The translations under genes and the position numbers were made by a program. Shown piece by piece: positions 1 through 8,341 of a DNA stretch of 64,000 bases. Each line of letters begins with the position of its first letter. The first letter of the stretch is position 1. Below the pieces are notes generated by a model. It was not told the origin of the DNA, did not search any database, and saw only the letters and a program-made list of their open reading frames with translations. The stretch covers positions 81,670-145,669 of the forward strand of contig DCCG01000005.1 in NCBI GenBank assembly GCA_002314145.1. The letters run 5' to 3'. This DNA is from Thalassolituus sp. UBA1087. Its GTDB lineage: Bacteria; Pseudomonadota; Gammaproteobacteria; Pseudomonadales; Oceanobacteraceae.

Positions 1-625
1 CCGCCATCCGCATCCCGACGGCAATCATAATAATGCCGCCCACCGCCGAGAAATCAGCAAACGCTACTTCATCCATATAAGGCATAATCAAGGTCGCCAG
101 CAGAAACAATGAAGACTGCACCGCCAGCTGGGCAATAAAAATCAGCGCAATGCTTGGCCCCAGGCTGACCGCAAAGATCATGGCGGTTAAAAAATCCATC
201 ATGCTTTTTACCAGCAGCAGCTGATAATTACCGTTCAGACCTTCCGTAATGGAGCCCAGAATCCCCAGCCCACTGGCACAGAAAATAACGATCAGAGAAT
301 TGTACTGCATGCTGAATTCTTCCCCGCTCAGGTGCGAGCGCATGGGGAATATTTTCTGCATCAGCGCCTGAGCTGCCGCAGCACCTTTACTGACTGCCTT
401 TTCAAAATACAGCAGCTCGCCGATGGCGGTGCCCAGAATAAACGCCATCACGATAACGGCCAGATACTGAATGTCAGCCAGCATATGAATGCCAATGGCG
501 ACAGCGCACAGCGCAAAGGTTGGCATCAGCCCCGCACGTAAGCGTTCAGGCAGATGGTTGGCCACCAGCACACCCAGCAGTGTGCCGGCGACAATCGCGG
601 CGCTGTTGATAAAAGGGCCGATCAT
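1..625 (-). CDS. DUF554 family membrane protein (3' end outside the window)
   Basis: The minus-strand frame opens at ATG 625 and is still open at base 1, so about 208 N-terminal residues are visible and the C-terminus lies beyond the window. The product is very hydrophobic. It begins MIGPFINSAAIVAGTLLG and continues with alternating hydrophobic segments and short Gly-rich loops, as in the DUF554 (YdfK/YqgA-like) inner-membrane family. No biochemical role is established for that family. A 135-base gap separates it from the exonuclease gene on the same strand. The family call is from memory of the N-terminal pattern and has not been searched. Confidence 0.75.
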   Translation of the reverse strand, partial: MIGPFINSAAIVAGTLLGVLVANHLPERLRAGLMPTFALCAVAIGIHMLADIQYLAVIVMAFILGTAIGELLYFEKAVSKGAAAAQALMQKIFPMRSHLSGEEFSMQYNSLIVIFCASGLGILGSITEGLNGNYQLLLVKSMMDFLTAMIFAVSLGPSIALIFIAQLAVQSSLFLLATLIMPYMDEVAFADFSAVGGIIMIAVGMRMA

Positions 626-760
626 AGAGTGTTCCCGGACAGAATGCAGACACGACAGACGCTGCCGTGGCGGTTGGAAATAAAGCTCAGTATAGCCACA
701 GCGGCCACGGCGAATAAGCCGGGCCGGTGGAACGGTGCGATACAGCGTAAACGGGACGGC

Positions 761-1507
761 TCAGCGCCAGAGATCACCCACCGGGGTTTTGGGACCATAG
801 TGAGTGATCAGCTGTGCCTGCAGCAGCTCAGCACAGGACAGGGCATCGGTATGGGCATGATGGGGATGATAAAACGGCAGGTGATATCGTTTACGGGCTT
901 CGGCCAGACGCAGCGACGGCGCTTTTTGTCCGCGTAAGCGCTGCCAGAACGTCAGCCGGGTAATCTCGGCTTCCAGTGTCATGGTATCAATGATCGGAAA
1001 GCGGATGCCTTCCCCCAGACGCTGCAACATGGCGTGATGCAGAAAATTACGTTCCATTTTACGGTAATGCGCGACAACCACCCGGCCAGCCATCAGCGAC
1101 AGCAGAGGTTGCAGATAACGGTTGAGGTCGGGCGAGGAAGCCACATCGCTGTGAGTAATACCATGAATAACCACAGAATCGCCGGGCAAATGGGCGCGCG
1201 GCCGTACCACCCAGTGACAGGAATCACGGTTATAAATCCGTGCCATGGTCATGGGGACCAGACCAATACTGACGATGTCTCCCTGTTCCGCGTCCATGCC
1301 GGTGGTCTCAAAATCCAGGGCTAACATAGGAACTTCAGAAATCGGCGTACTGGCCGGCGGTAAACCCGCTGCATAAAACTCGCGCAGTACTTTTGATTCG
1401 GCCTGTTCCGCCAGTGCGGAATAGAGTGCGGGCCAGTCTCCCACAGAAATATCTTCGCCGGAGTCATCCGGCTCATTGAGAACCTGCCCGGGACGTAAAT
1501 ATAACAT
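761..1507 (-). CDS. DnaQ-like 3'-5' exonuclease (DEDDh family)
   Basis: This 248-aa protein has a DEDDh exonuclease domain from about residue 60. Exo I is LALDFETTG, with the metal ligands D65 and E67. Exo II falls around VIHGITHSD. The C-terminal Exo III block has H216 and D221 with the spacing of the H-x4-D motif. About 55 residues precede the nuclease core. It resembles the epsilon-subunit relatives that sit beside cNMP/CBS/DUF294 genes in many gammaproteobacteria. The start codon overlaps the stop of the upstream DUF294 gene by one base (TGATG), which implies translational coupling. Its role is probably in DNA or nucleotide metabolism; the substrate is unknown. Confidence 0.88.
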   Translation of the reverse strand: MLYLRPGQVLNEPDDSGEDISVGDWPALYSALAEQAESKVLREFYAAGLPPASTPISEVPMLALDFETTGMDAEQGDIVSIGLVPMTMARIYNRDSCHWVVRPRAHLPGDSVVIHGITHSDVASSPDLNRYLQPLLSLMAGRVVVAHYRKMERNFLHHAMLQRLGEGIRFPIIDTMTLEAEITRLTFWQRLRGQKAPSLRLAEARKRYHLPFYHPHHAHTDALSCAELLQAQLITHYGPKTPVGDLWR

Positions 1508-3378
1508 CAGCTGCTGCGCCCCGGTTGATAACGGTATTTAAGGTATTTCTGTGCGTTCGACACAATCAGAAAAGCATCGCGCAGGTTTTTGCGTTCAAAA
1601 TCGGATAAATTTTCCGGCTCAATATTGTTATCCGGCTCTGCTCCGGCCTCCAGATCCAGCGCCTGGTGACGGATGCGCACCATAGCAATTAATTCCAGTG
1701 CATCGCGCAGGTCGGGACCACTGCCGGGCGACAGTATTTTTGCATCAATCACATCCTGCAGACGCTCAAATGAATTGTGCGATGCTGACCCGATCGACAG
1801 AGCGTGCACCCGAATCAGGTCGGCCAGAGGTGCAGTACCGCGGCGCTTCATATTGATGGACTTATTGTGATCGCCGTCGGCTTCCATCACAAAGTTTTTG
1901 AAAAAGCCCAGCGGCGGTGTACGCAGCAATGCATTGCGTGCCATACAGGCAAGAAAACGGGTATTTTTCTGTGCTTTATGGCGGATCAGTTTATTCAGCC
2001 GTTTAGCCCAGCGGTTCTCACCCCAGACACCTTCAAGGTCAAAGAAAATAGAGCTGTTAAGCAGAAACTCAGGGGTGGGTTGTTCTATCCATTCAGTGAA
2101 ATAGGATTCCCATACTTTTAACGGTTGCCGCCATTTTTTATTGGTCGCCATAATATGGCCGGTGCAATATTTATAACCGCAGGCATCCAGCCCGTCACTG
2201 ACGAACTTGGCAACCTGATAGAAATATTCATCATGTTTTTCCGGCTCAAAGCTGTCGTCCAGGATCATGGCATTGTCCTGATCCGTTACGATCAGCTGTT
2301 CTTCGCGTGCCATAGAGCCCAGTGCAAGAAAACAATAGGGCACCGGCGGCGGACCAAACTTTTCTTCCGCCAGCTCCAGCAGCCGCTGTTTAAAACTACG
2401 GCCGATCACCGCCATGGAACTGCCGATCATGCGTGAGTTCGCATCTTCAGCAATCAGCCGGCTGAAACACGCCCTGACATCGGATTGCAGCGGCACCAGC
2501 TCTTCCACACTCTGGGCGCTGAAGATGCTGCGCACCACAAACAGACTGTTCTGCGATTCATAGCGGATAATATCCGTCAGGGTGATCACCCCGAGCGGTT
2601 TACCTTTGCGTAATACCGGTAAATGGTGGACGTTATCCCGCAACATTTTCAGCATGGCTTCAAACACCAGCTGGTTATATTCCACCGCCACCACTTCCGG
2701 ACTCATAATATCGGTCACCGGGGTTTCATACGGCAGGCCCGGCGCCACCAGTCGGTCGGTAATATCCCGGTCGGTGACAATTCCTTTCAGGGTTTCTTCA
2801 TCATCCGCGGCGTCATCAATGACCAGCAATGAGGAGACATTTTCTTCCATCATCTGGCGCGCCGCTTCGCGCGCACTGGCGGTATGGTGCAACAGAACCG
2901 GTTCACGACTGAGCAGGGTTTCAATACGTGCGGTCATCAGTTCATTAGCGTCTTCACGGCGCGCTACCGCCTGACGCAGCCGGGTGCGGTCTTCCACTTC
3001 GACCTGGTCGGCAAATTCTTCGTGTTCTTCAAACAGGGAAATAAACAGCTCCGCCGGGATCAGATACACCAGCGTATCTTCCATGGCCCGCACCGGGAAA
3101 CGTGCACGGCGGTTACGTAACAGGCCAAATTCAGCGAAAAAACCGCCCTGTGTTAAGCGGTTATAAAGATCGCCATTGCGGCGATACACTTCCACAGCAC
3201 CGCTGCGGATCAGAAACCAGTCACTGAGTTCTGTACCGAAGTCCAGAATCTGAGTGCCGGCTTTGTAATAAGCAATATCCACTGACTGTGCGACCTGACG
3301 CAGAACGTCTTCCGGCAACAAAGACAGCGGCTGATGCTGGCGCAGGAATTCAAGAATTTCAATCTGTTCAGCCTGCAT
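1507..3378 (-). CDS. cNMP-binding / CBS / DUF294 nucleotidyltransferase-like protein
   Basis: This 623-aa cytoplasmic protein has four parts in order: a cyclic-nucleotide-binding domain (about 15-130), a pair of CBS domains (about 155-275, with IVTDRDITDRLV and LPVLRKGKPLGVITLTDI), a DUF294 nucleotidyltransferase-like domain (about 310-450) and a DUF294 C-terminal helical domain. The nucleotidyltransferase signature is visible as GSMAREEQ followed by TDQDNAMI. The family is thought to be a signal-dependent nucleotidyltransferase, related in architecture to GlnD-type enzymes, but its target is unknown. The start at 3378 has an AGGAG ribosome-binding site. The gene is the first of a two-gene unit with the exonuclease. 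Confidence 0.88.
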   Translation of the reverse strand: MQAEQIEILEFLRQHQPLSLLPEDVLRQVAQSVDIAYYKAGTQILDFGTELSDWFLIRSGAVEVYRRNGDLYNRLTQGGFFAEFGLLRNRRARFPVRAMEDTLVYLIPAELFISLFEEHEEFADQVEVEDRTRLRQAVARREDANELMTARIETLLSREPVLLHHTASAREAARQMMEENVSSLLVIDDAADDEETLKGIVTDRDITDRLVAPGLPYETPVTDIMSPEVVAVEYNQLVFEAMLKMLRDNVHHLPVLRKGKPLGVITLTDIIRYESQNSLFVVRSIFSAQSVEELVPLQSDVRACFSRLIAEDANSRMIGSSMAVIGRSFKQRLLELAEEKFGPPPVPYCFLALGSMAREEQLIVTDQDNAMILDDSFEPEKHDEYFYQVAKFVSDGLDACGYKYCTGHIMATNKKWRQPLKVWESYFTEWIEQPTPEFLLNSSIFFDLEGVWGENRWAKRLNKLIRHKAQKNTRFLACMARNALLRTPPLGFFKNFVMEADGDHNKSINMKRRGTAPLADLIRVHALSIGSASHNSFERLQDVIDAKILSPGSGPDLRDALELIAMVRIRHQALDLEAGAEPDNNIEPENLSDFERKNLRDAFLIVSNAQKYLKYRYQPGRSS

Positions 3379-3411
3379 AAAGCATCACTCCTGTGTTTCG
3401 ATAAAACGTAA

Positions 3412-3441
3412 AAAAAGCCCGGTAAAGACCGGGCTTTTTTT
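3412..3441 (-). terminator. Intrinsic terminator of the BCCT gene
   Basis: The arms GCCCGGT and ACCGGGC form a stem with a short AAAG-type loop, flanked by A and T runs. Read on the minus strand it follows the BCCT stop at 3458 and ends in a T run. It lies upstream of the DUF294 gene, so it insulates the two units. Confidence 0.85.
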
Positions 3442-3457
3442 ACAGCTTAGTGCATGC

Positions 3458-5092
3458 TCAGCCCTTGCGGGGCTCGGACATCAGGCCTTTCACCATAGAG
3501 AAGGCCGCGATCAGCAACACCAGTGTAAATGGTAACCCGGTCGACACAGCCATTGCCTGCAGTGCCACCAGTCCACCACCCATAATCAGGGCAATGGCCA
3601 CCAGTCCTTCAAAGGTACACCAGAATACCCGCTGTGGAGTCGGGGAATCTACCTTACCACCGGCGGAAATCACGTCGATCACCAGGGAACCGGAGTCGGA
3701 CGAGGTTACGAAGAACACGATCACCAGAACAATGGCAATAAAGGACGTGATCTGTGCCAGCGGCAATGCATCCAGCATAGCAAACAGCTGCAGTGGCAGT
3801 GCGGCATCCGCAGCGGCTTTATAACCGTCCTGGACGTATTGTTCGATGGCAGTACCACCAAACACAGTCATCCACAGAACACAGGCAGCTGACGGAATCA
3901 GCAGTACCGATACCAGGAATTCACGGACAGTACGGCCACGGGATACACGGGCGATAAACATACCAACGAAAGGTGACCAGGAGATCCACCATGCCCAGTA
4001 GAAGGCAGTCCAGCCAGAAGCAAAGTTGCTGTCTTCACGGGCAACCGGGTTGGCCAGTGCCGGCAGATTCACCAGATAAGACCACAGGTTTTCGAAGAAA
4101 CCGGTAAAGATCGCCAGGGTCGGGCCAACAATGATCACGAACAGCATCAGCAGCGCAGCCAGCACCATGTTGATCTCTGACAGACGCTTAACACCCGCAT
4201 CCAGACCGGCAACCACAGAGACAGTCGCCACCGCACTGATACCAATCACCAGCAGAATCTGAGTGGTTTCACCCATGGGGATATCAAACAGATAGTTCAG
4301 ACCGGATGCCGCCTGAGAAGCACCCAGCCCCAGTGACGTCGCCAGACCAAACAGGGTGGCCAGTACCGCCATGATATCAATGATATGCCCGGTCCAGCCC
4401 CACACACGCTCACCCAGAATCGGGTAGAACACGGAGCGGATGGTCAGTGGCAGACCTTTGTTGAAAGAGAAGAGTGCCAGACCCAGCGCCAGAACGGCGT
4501 AAATGGCCCATGGGTGCAGTGCCCAGTGATAAATGGTGGCTGCCATACCCAGCGCGGCGGCGGCTTCCGGATCACCGGCGGCGGCACCCAGCGGCGCCCA
4601 GTCAGTACGCATGCCGTCTTCGCCCACGGCGGTACCGCCCATGGAGCTGGCAAAATGAGACAGAGGTTCAGATACCCCGTAGAACATCAGACCGATACCC
4701 ATACCGGCCGCAAACAACATGGCAAACCAGCCGGAGTAACTGTAATCCGGCGTAGCTTCGGTGCCGCCCAGACGTACTTTACCCAGCGGAGAAAACACCA
4801 GTACCAGACACATAATCACGAAGATGTTACCGGCGCCCAGGAACAACCAGTCCAGGTTACCGGTCAGCCAGTTACGGATATCTTTAAAGAAAGGTTCAGC
4901 CTGTCCGTGGAACGCCAGTGTCAGCGCTACGAACAGAATCACTGCCAGACCGGATATCGCAAAAACCCGGTTATGAATATCCAGACCAAAGGGCCCGACG
5001 TTTACGACGATGTTGTCCTGACCGACTTTATAGTCAGTGTCGATCGGATTCACCTCACCGTCGGGAATCATTGGATCATTATTATCAGCCAT
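3458..5092 (-). CDS. BCCT family betaine/carnitine/choline-type transporter
   Basis: This 544-aa inner-membrane protein has about 12 hydrophobic segments. It carries the BCCT Trp-rich signature, seen as YWAWWISWSPFVGMFIARVS near the middle of the protein. The family moves glycine betaine, choline or carnitine, usually with Na+ or H+; the substrate here cannot be read from sequence. I chose ATG 5092 (MADNNDPM) because GGGAGG lies just upstream. The longer open frame to 5257 has no comparable site. Osmolyte uptake would fit with the ectoine operon about 40 kb away. The tail is short, without an obvious long osmosensing extension. Confidence 0.9.
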   Translation of the reverse strand: MADNNDPMIPDGEVNPIDTDYKVGQDNIVVNVGPFGLDIHNRVFAISGLAVILFVALTLAFHGQAEPFFKDIRNWLTGNLDWLFLGAGNIFVIMCLVLVFSPLGKVRLGGTEATPDYSYSGWFAMLFAAGMGIGLMFYGVSEPLSHFASSMGGTAVGEDGMRTDWAPLGAAAGDPEAAAALGMAATIYHWALHPWAIYAVLALGLALFSFNKGLPLTIRSVFYPILGERVWGWTGHIIDIMAVLATLFGLATSLGLGASQAASGLNYLFDIPMGETTQILLVIGISAVATVSVVAGLDAGVKRLSEINMVLAALLMLFVIIVGPTLAIFTGFFENLWSYLVNLPALANPVAREDSNFASGWTAFYWAWWISWSPFVGMFIARVSRGRTVREFLVSVLLIPSAACVLWMTVFGGTAIEQYVQDGYKAAADAALPLQLFAMLDALPLAQITSFIAIVLVIVFFVTSSDSGSLVIDVISAGGKVDSPTPQRVFWCTFEGLVAIALIMGGGLVALQAMAVSTGLPFTLVLLIAAFSMVKGLMSEPRKG

Positions 5093-5350
5093 TGCGGCTC
5101 GCCTCCCGTGTTTTGTTTTTTCAGGGGTTACTGAGATCTGCATAAACAGATCAGAATGCATCCGCCAGAGCGGATTTAAAGCTTTCTGCTCCGTGCCTCC
5201 CGGAGCAGATTTCCTACACAGGTGATACTGCAACCTGAGTAAACCGGAACAGACCATAACATAATTAATTGCTGGTCTCCTGTTATAGGGTAATCATGTT
5301 GCCAATCGCGGAAGAAGCCGACATCAAATGTTCTGATAGCGACATAGAAT
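5093..5350. other. Upstream region of the BCCT gene, no gene seen
   Basis: This gap lies between the terminator of the cytochrome c peroxidase gene and the BCCT start. It should hold the BCCT promoter and a leader. I saw no convincing coding frame and no clear -35/-10 pair. Confidence 0.5.
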
Positions 5351-5378
5351 AAAAAAAGCCCCGGATTACCGGGGCTTT
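5351..5378 (-). terminator. Intrinsic terminator of the cytochrome c peroxidase gene
   Basis: A perfect AGCCCCGG / CCGGGGCT stem with an ATTA loop is followed on the minus strand by a run of seven T. It begins 16 bases after the peroxidase stop. Confidence 0.88.
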
Positions 5379-5393
5379 GGGCTGCAGAGAGAA

Positions 5394-6389
5394 TTAATCG
5401 AAAGGTTTTGGAACCGGAGTTTTATCCGTAGAAGGCGGTAAAATCGGCAGATTAAATGTTGGCTGATCACCGGTCAGTGTTTTCAGGAAGGCAACGATCT
5501 GCGCGTTTTCTTTATCACTGAATTTACGTCCCAGCTGCAGGCGCCCCATGATATCCACAGCTTCGGTCAGCGTCTGAGCTTCACCGTCATGGAAGTATGG
5601 GTACGTCATTTCAACATTACGCAGCGTCGGCACTTTGAACTTCATACGGTCGGCATCTTTACCTGTGATACCGGCCAGTCCTTCTGCCTTGTTTTTGGTC
5701 TGGTAGGCTTCCACCAGCCCCATTTTCTGGAAGCTGGCACCACCAACCGCCTGACCATTGTGGCAGGCAACACAGCCGGATGTTTTAAATAACTCGTAAC
5801 CGGCTTTTTCGTCGGCCGTGATGGCATCTTTATCACCCAGCAGCCACAGATCAAAGGGCGAATTCGGGGTGACCAGGGTTTTTTCAAACTCGGCAATTGC
5901 GGTGGTGACCTGATCAATGGAAATCTGATCAGTGCCATATACCAGCTTAAACTCACGTACGTAGCCGGGAATGGATTTCAGCACATCCACCGCCAGCACG
6001 TGGGTAAATGCCATTTCACCCGGGTTAGCAATCGGGCCACCGGCCTGTTCTTTCAGATCAGCCGCACGGCCATCCCAGAACTGGGCAACGTTCATGGACG
6101 AGTTCAGCACCGTCGGAGCGTTAATCGGGCCCTGATTCCAGTTATGGCCAATAGAGGTTTTCAGGTTGTCCGTGCCACCCATGCTCAGGTTGTGGCAGGA
6201 GTTGCAGGAAATAAAACCGGACTTGGAAAGGCGCGGATCAAAATAGAGTTTTTTGCCCAGTTCCGCTTCGGCCAGGTTCACCTCTTTGACCGGTTCAACC
6301 GGGGCAATGGGTTCAGCCGCCATGGCCAGCTGTGCCGCGCCGGCAAAACCGAGCAGGGCAGCGGAGGTTATAACTTTTGTTAGTTTCAT
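5394..6389 (-). CDS. Di-haem cytochrome c peroxidase (CcpA/MauG family), periplasmic
   Basis: This 331-aa protein starts with a Sec signal peptide (MKLTKVITSAALLGFAGAAQ, cut after AMA). Two c-type haem motifs follow: CNSCH in the N-terminal half and CVACH about 140 residues later. The C-terminal YPYFHDG block is typical of bacterial di-haem peroxidases. The family reduces H2O2 to water in the periplasm with electrons from cytochrome c. ATG 6389 is preceded by AAGGAGAG. The longer frame to 6539 lacks a signal and overlaps the divergent promoter region. It is transcribed away from dauA. Confidence 0.93.
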   Translation of the reverse strand: MKLTKVITSAALLGFAGAAQLAMAAEPIAPVEPVKEVNLAEAELGKKLYFDPRLSKSGFISCNSCHNLSMGGTDNLKTSIGHNWNQGPINAPTVLNSSMNVAQFWDGRAADLKEQAGGPIANPGEMAFTHVLAVDVLKSIPGYVREFKLVYGTDQISIDQVTTAIAEFEKTLVTPNSPFDLWLLGDKDAITADEKAGYELFKTSGCVACHNGQAVGGASFQKMGLVEAYQTKNKAEGLAGITGKDADRMKFKVPTLRNVEMTYPYFHDGEAQTLTEAVDIMGRLQLGRKFSDKENAQIVAFLKTLTGDQPTFNLPILPPSTDKTPVPKPFD

Positions 6390-6578
6390 CTCTCTCTCCT
6401 TATGGTTTTCGCGGTTACAGCGACACGAGCCATCTGTAGCCATACTCATCAGCATAGACAAGCTAACAACAGTCATATCAACAGAAACTTGAGGGAGGTC
6501 ATGAATCCTTCCGATACCGTCTCCGGGCCGCACGGACATACACTTCTTTACACTTCAGCGGAATGCCGGCAAGTGCGG

Positions 6579-6584
6579 TATAAT
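6579..6584 (+). promoter_or_regulatory. Candidate -10 box for dauA
   Basis: A perfect TATAAT lies 28 bases upstream of the preferred dauA start at 6612. The best -35-like match, TTCAGC at 6554-6559, is weak and spaced by 19 bases. If this box is used, the in-frame ATG at 6501 would not be transcribed from it. Confidence 0.45.
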
Positions 6585-6611
6585 GCCCGCTTTGCTCAAC
6601 CCGGACCCGTC

Positions 6612-8324
6612 ATGCCACACAGATCCCACCTGTTTTCACTGCGCATTGGTCACGCTCTGCGGGAATCCCTGCAACAGCCCTATAACGTCAGCCGCTTCAG
6701 CAAAGACCTGATCGCCGGCCTGACCGTCGGCGTGATTGCCATTCCTTTATCCATGGCGCTGGCCATCGCCAGCGGTGTGGCACCGCAATACGGCCTTTAT
6801 ACCGCCATGATCGGCGGCTTCCTGATCGCCTTGACCGGTGGTTCCCGCTTCAGTATCTCCGGCCCCACCGCCGCCTTCGTGGTGATTCTTTACCCGATTG
6901 CGGAAAAATTCGGTCTGGGCGGCCTGCTGATCGCCACCCTGCTGTCAGGCATCATACTGCTGGCCATGGCCTTTGCCCGGCTGGGCCGCTTTATTGAATA
7001 CATTCCGGAATCCGTGACGCTGGGGTTCACCTCCGGCATTGCCATTGTGATCGCCACCCTGCAGCTGAAAGATTTCTTCGGTCTGTCATTTGAGTACCCG
7101 GAAACCTACGTGGGGAAAGTGGAAGCCCTGGTGACGCATCTTCCGGCGTTCGACGGCCCCTCACTGCTGGTTGGTGGCGGCACCTTTGCCAGCCTGCTGA
7201 TATGGAAAAAATTCAGTCGCCTGCCACCGCATATTCCGGCGTTGCTCGTGGGTGTTCTGATCGCCTGGCTGCTGGGCCTGCAGGGCCACAGTATTGAAAC
7301 CATCGGCAGCCGCTTCAGTTATCTGTTACCCGATGGCAGCACCGGCAGTGGCATTCCGCCGATGCTGCCTGAGTTTATCTGGCCCTGGCAGCAACCGGGT
7401 GCCGATGGCACACCGATTGGTTTCTCCTGGTCATTGCTGGAGCTGCTGTTACCGGCGGCTTTTTCCATCGCCATGCTGGGTGCAATCGAGTCCCTGTTAT
7501 GTGCCGTGGTACTGGATAACATGACCCGCACCCGTCACAGTGCCAACAGTGAATTATTAGGTCAGGGCATCGGTAATATCGTCGCACCGTTTTTTGGCGG
7601 CATTACCGCCACCGCCGCCATTGCCCGTTCTGCCGCCAATGTGCGTTCCGGCGCGCAGACGCCGGTAGCCGGCATGATTCACGGTCTGGTCGTCATGGCC
7701 GGTCTGCTGGTTCTGGCCCCTCTGCTGGCGCATTTGCCGATGGCATCCATGGCGGCGTTATTGCTTTTAGTGGCATGGAATATTGCTGAGGCGGATAAGG
7801 TGGTGCACTTTATTAAAACGGCGCCACGCGGTGATATTCTGGTGCTGCTCACCTGTATGAGTCTGACCGTGCTGTTCGACATGGTGATCGCCATCGCCAC
7901 CGGTATCGTGCTGGCGTCGTTGCTGTTCATGCGCAATATTTCTGAAATGACGCGCATCAGTGATATCAGCCTCTACCGTAAACTGGTGCCTGAATCCCTG
8001 CCCGCCGGCTGGCAGGTGTGGAAGATTAATGGTCCGTTATTTTTTGCGGCCGCCGACCGCGTTTTTGCCGAATTAGAAAATAAAATGCAGGCCCAAAAAG
8101 GCATCATCCTGTATCTGGATGCGGTGCCGGTATTAGACGCCGGAGGCATTTCGGCGCTGGAGAAATTTATTCATTCCTGCCGTGCTCAGAACATTCAGGT
8201 GATGATTGCTGATCTGCAGTTTCAGCCACTGAAAACACTGGCCAGATCCGGTCTGCGGCCACAGCCCGGGGCGCTCACCTTTACCCCGACACTGAGCGAA
8301 GCACTGGCCAATACTGCCGCCTGA
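6612..8324 (+). CDS. dauA: SulP family anion/C4-dicarboxylate transporter, DauA-type
   Basis: This 570-aa protein has a SulP membrane domain and a C-terminal STAS domain (about 440-560, with ILYLDAVPVLDAGGI). It matches Escherichia coli DauA (YchM) closely through the core, including TRHSANSELLGQGIGNI and the GGITATAAIARSAANVRSG block. DauA takes up succinate, aspartate and fumarate at acid pH and affects C4-dicarboxylate signalling. I chose ATG 6612 because it gives the DauA-like length and follows a TATAAT. An in-frame ATG at 6501 with an excellent GGGAGG site would add 37 residues and remains a real alternative. Confidence 0.88.
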   Translation: MPHRSHLFSLRIGHALRESLQQPYNVSRFSKDLIAGLTVGVIAIPLSMALAIASGVAPQYGLYTAMIGGFLIALTGGSRFSISGPTAAFVVILYPIAEKFGLGGLLIATLLSGIILLAMAFARLGRFIEYIPESVTLGFTSGIAIVIATLQLKDFFGLSFEYPETYVGKVEALVTHLPAFDGPSLLVGGGTFASLLIWKKFSRLPPHIPALLVGVLIAWLLGLQGHSIETIGSRFSYLLPDGSTGSGIPPMLPEFIWPWQQPGADGTPIGFSWSLLELLLPAAFSIAMLGAIESLLCAVVLDNMTRTRHSANSELLGQGIGNIVAPFFGGITATAAIARSAANVRSGAQTPVAGMIHGLVVMAGLLVLAPLLAHLPMASMAALLLLVAWNIAEADKVVHFIKTAPRGDILVLLTCMSLTVLFDMVIAIATGIVLASLLFMRNISEMTRISDISLYRKLVPESLPAGWQVWKINGPLFFAAADRVFAELENKMQAQKGIILYLDAVPVLDAGGISALEKFIHSCRAQNIQVMIADLQFQPLKTLARSGLRPQPGALTFTPTLSEALANTAA

Positions 8325-8336
8325 GGGCGGCAGTAT
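8311..8336. terminator. Perfect hairpin over the dauA stop codon, between convergent genes
   Basis: ATACTGCCGCC and GGCGGCAGTAT form an 11-bp perfect stem with a TGAG loop that contains the dauA stop. Only 17 bases separate the convergent dauA and TonB-receptor genes. There is no T run, so termination may need Rho, or the hairpin may protect the 3' ends. Confidence 0.5.
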
Positions 8337-8341
8337 GCATC

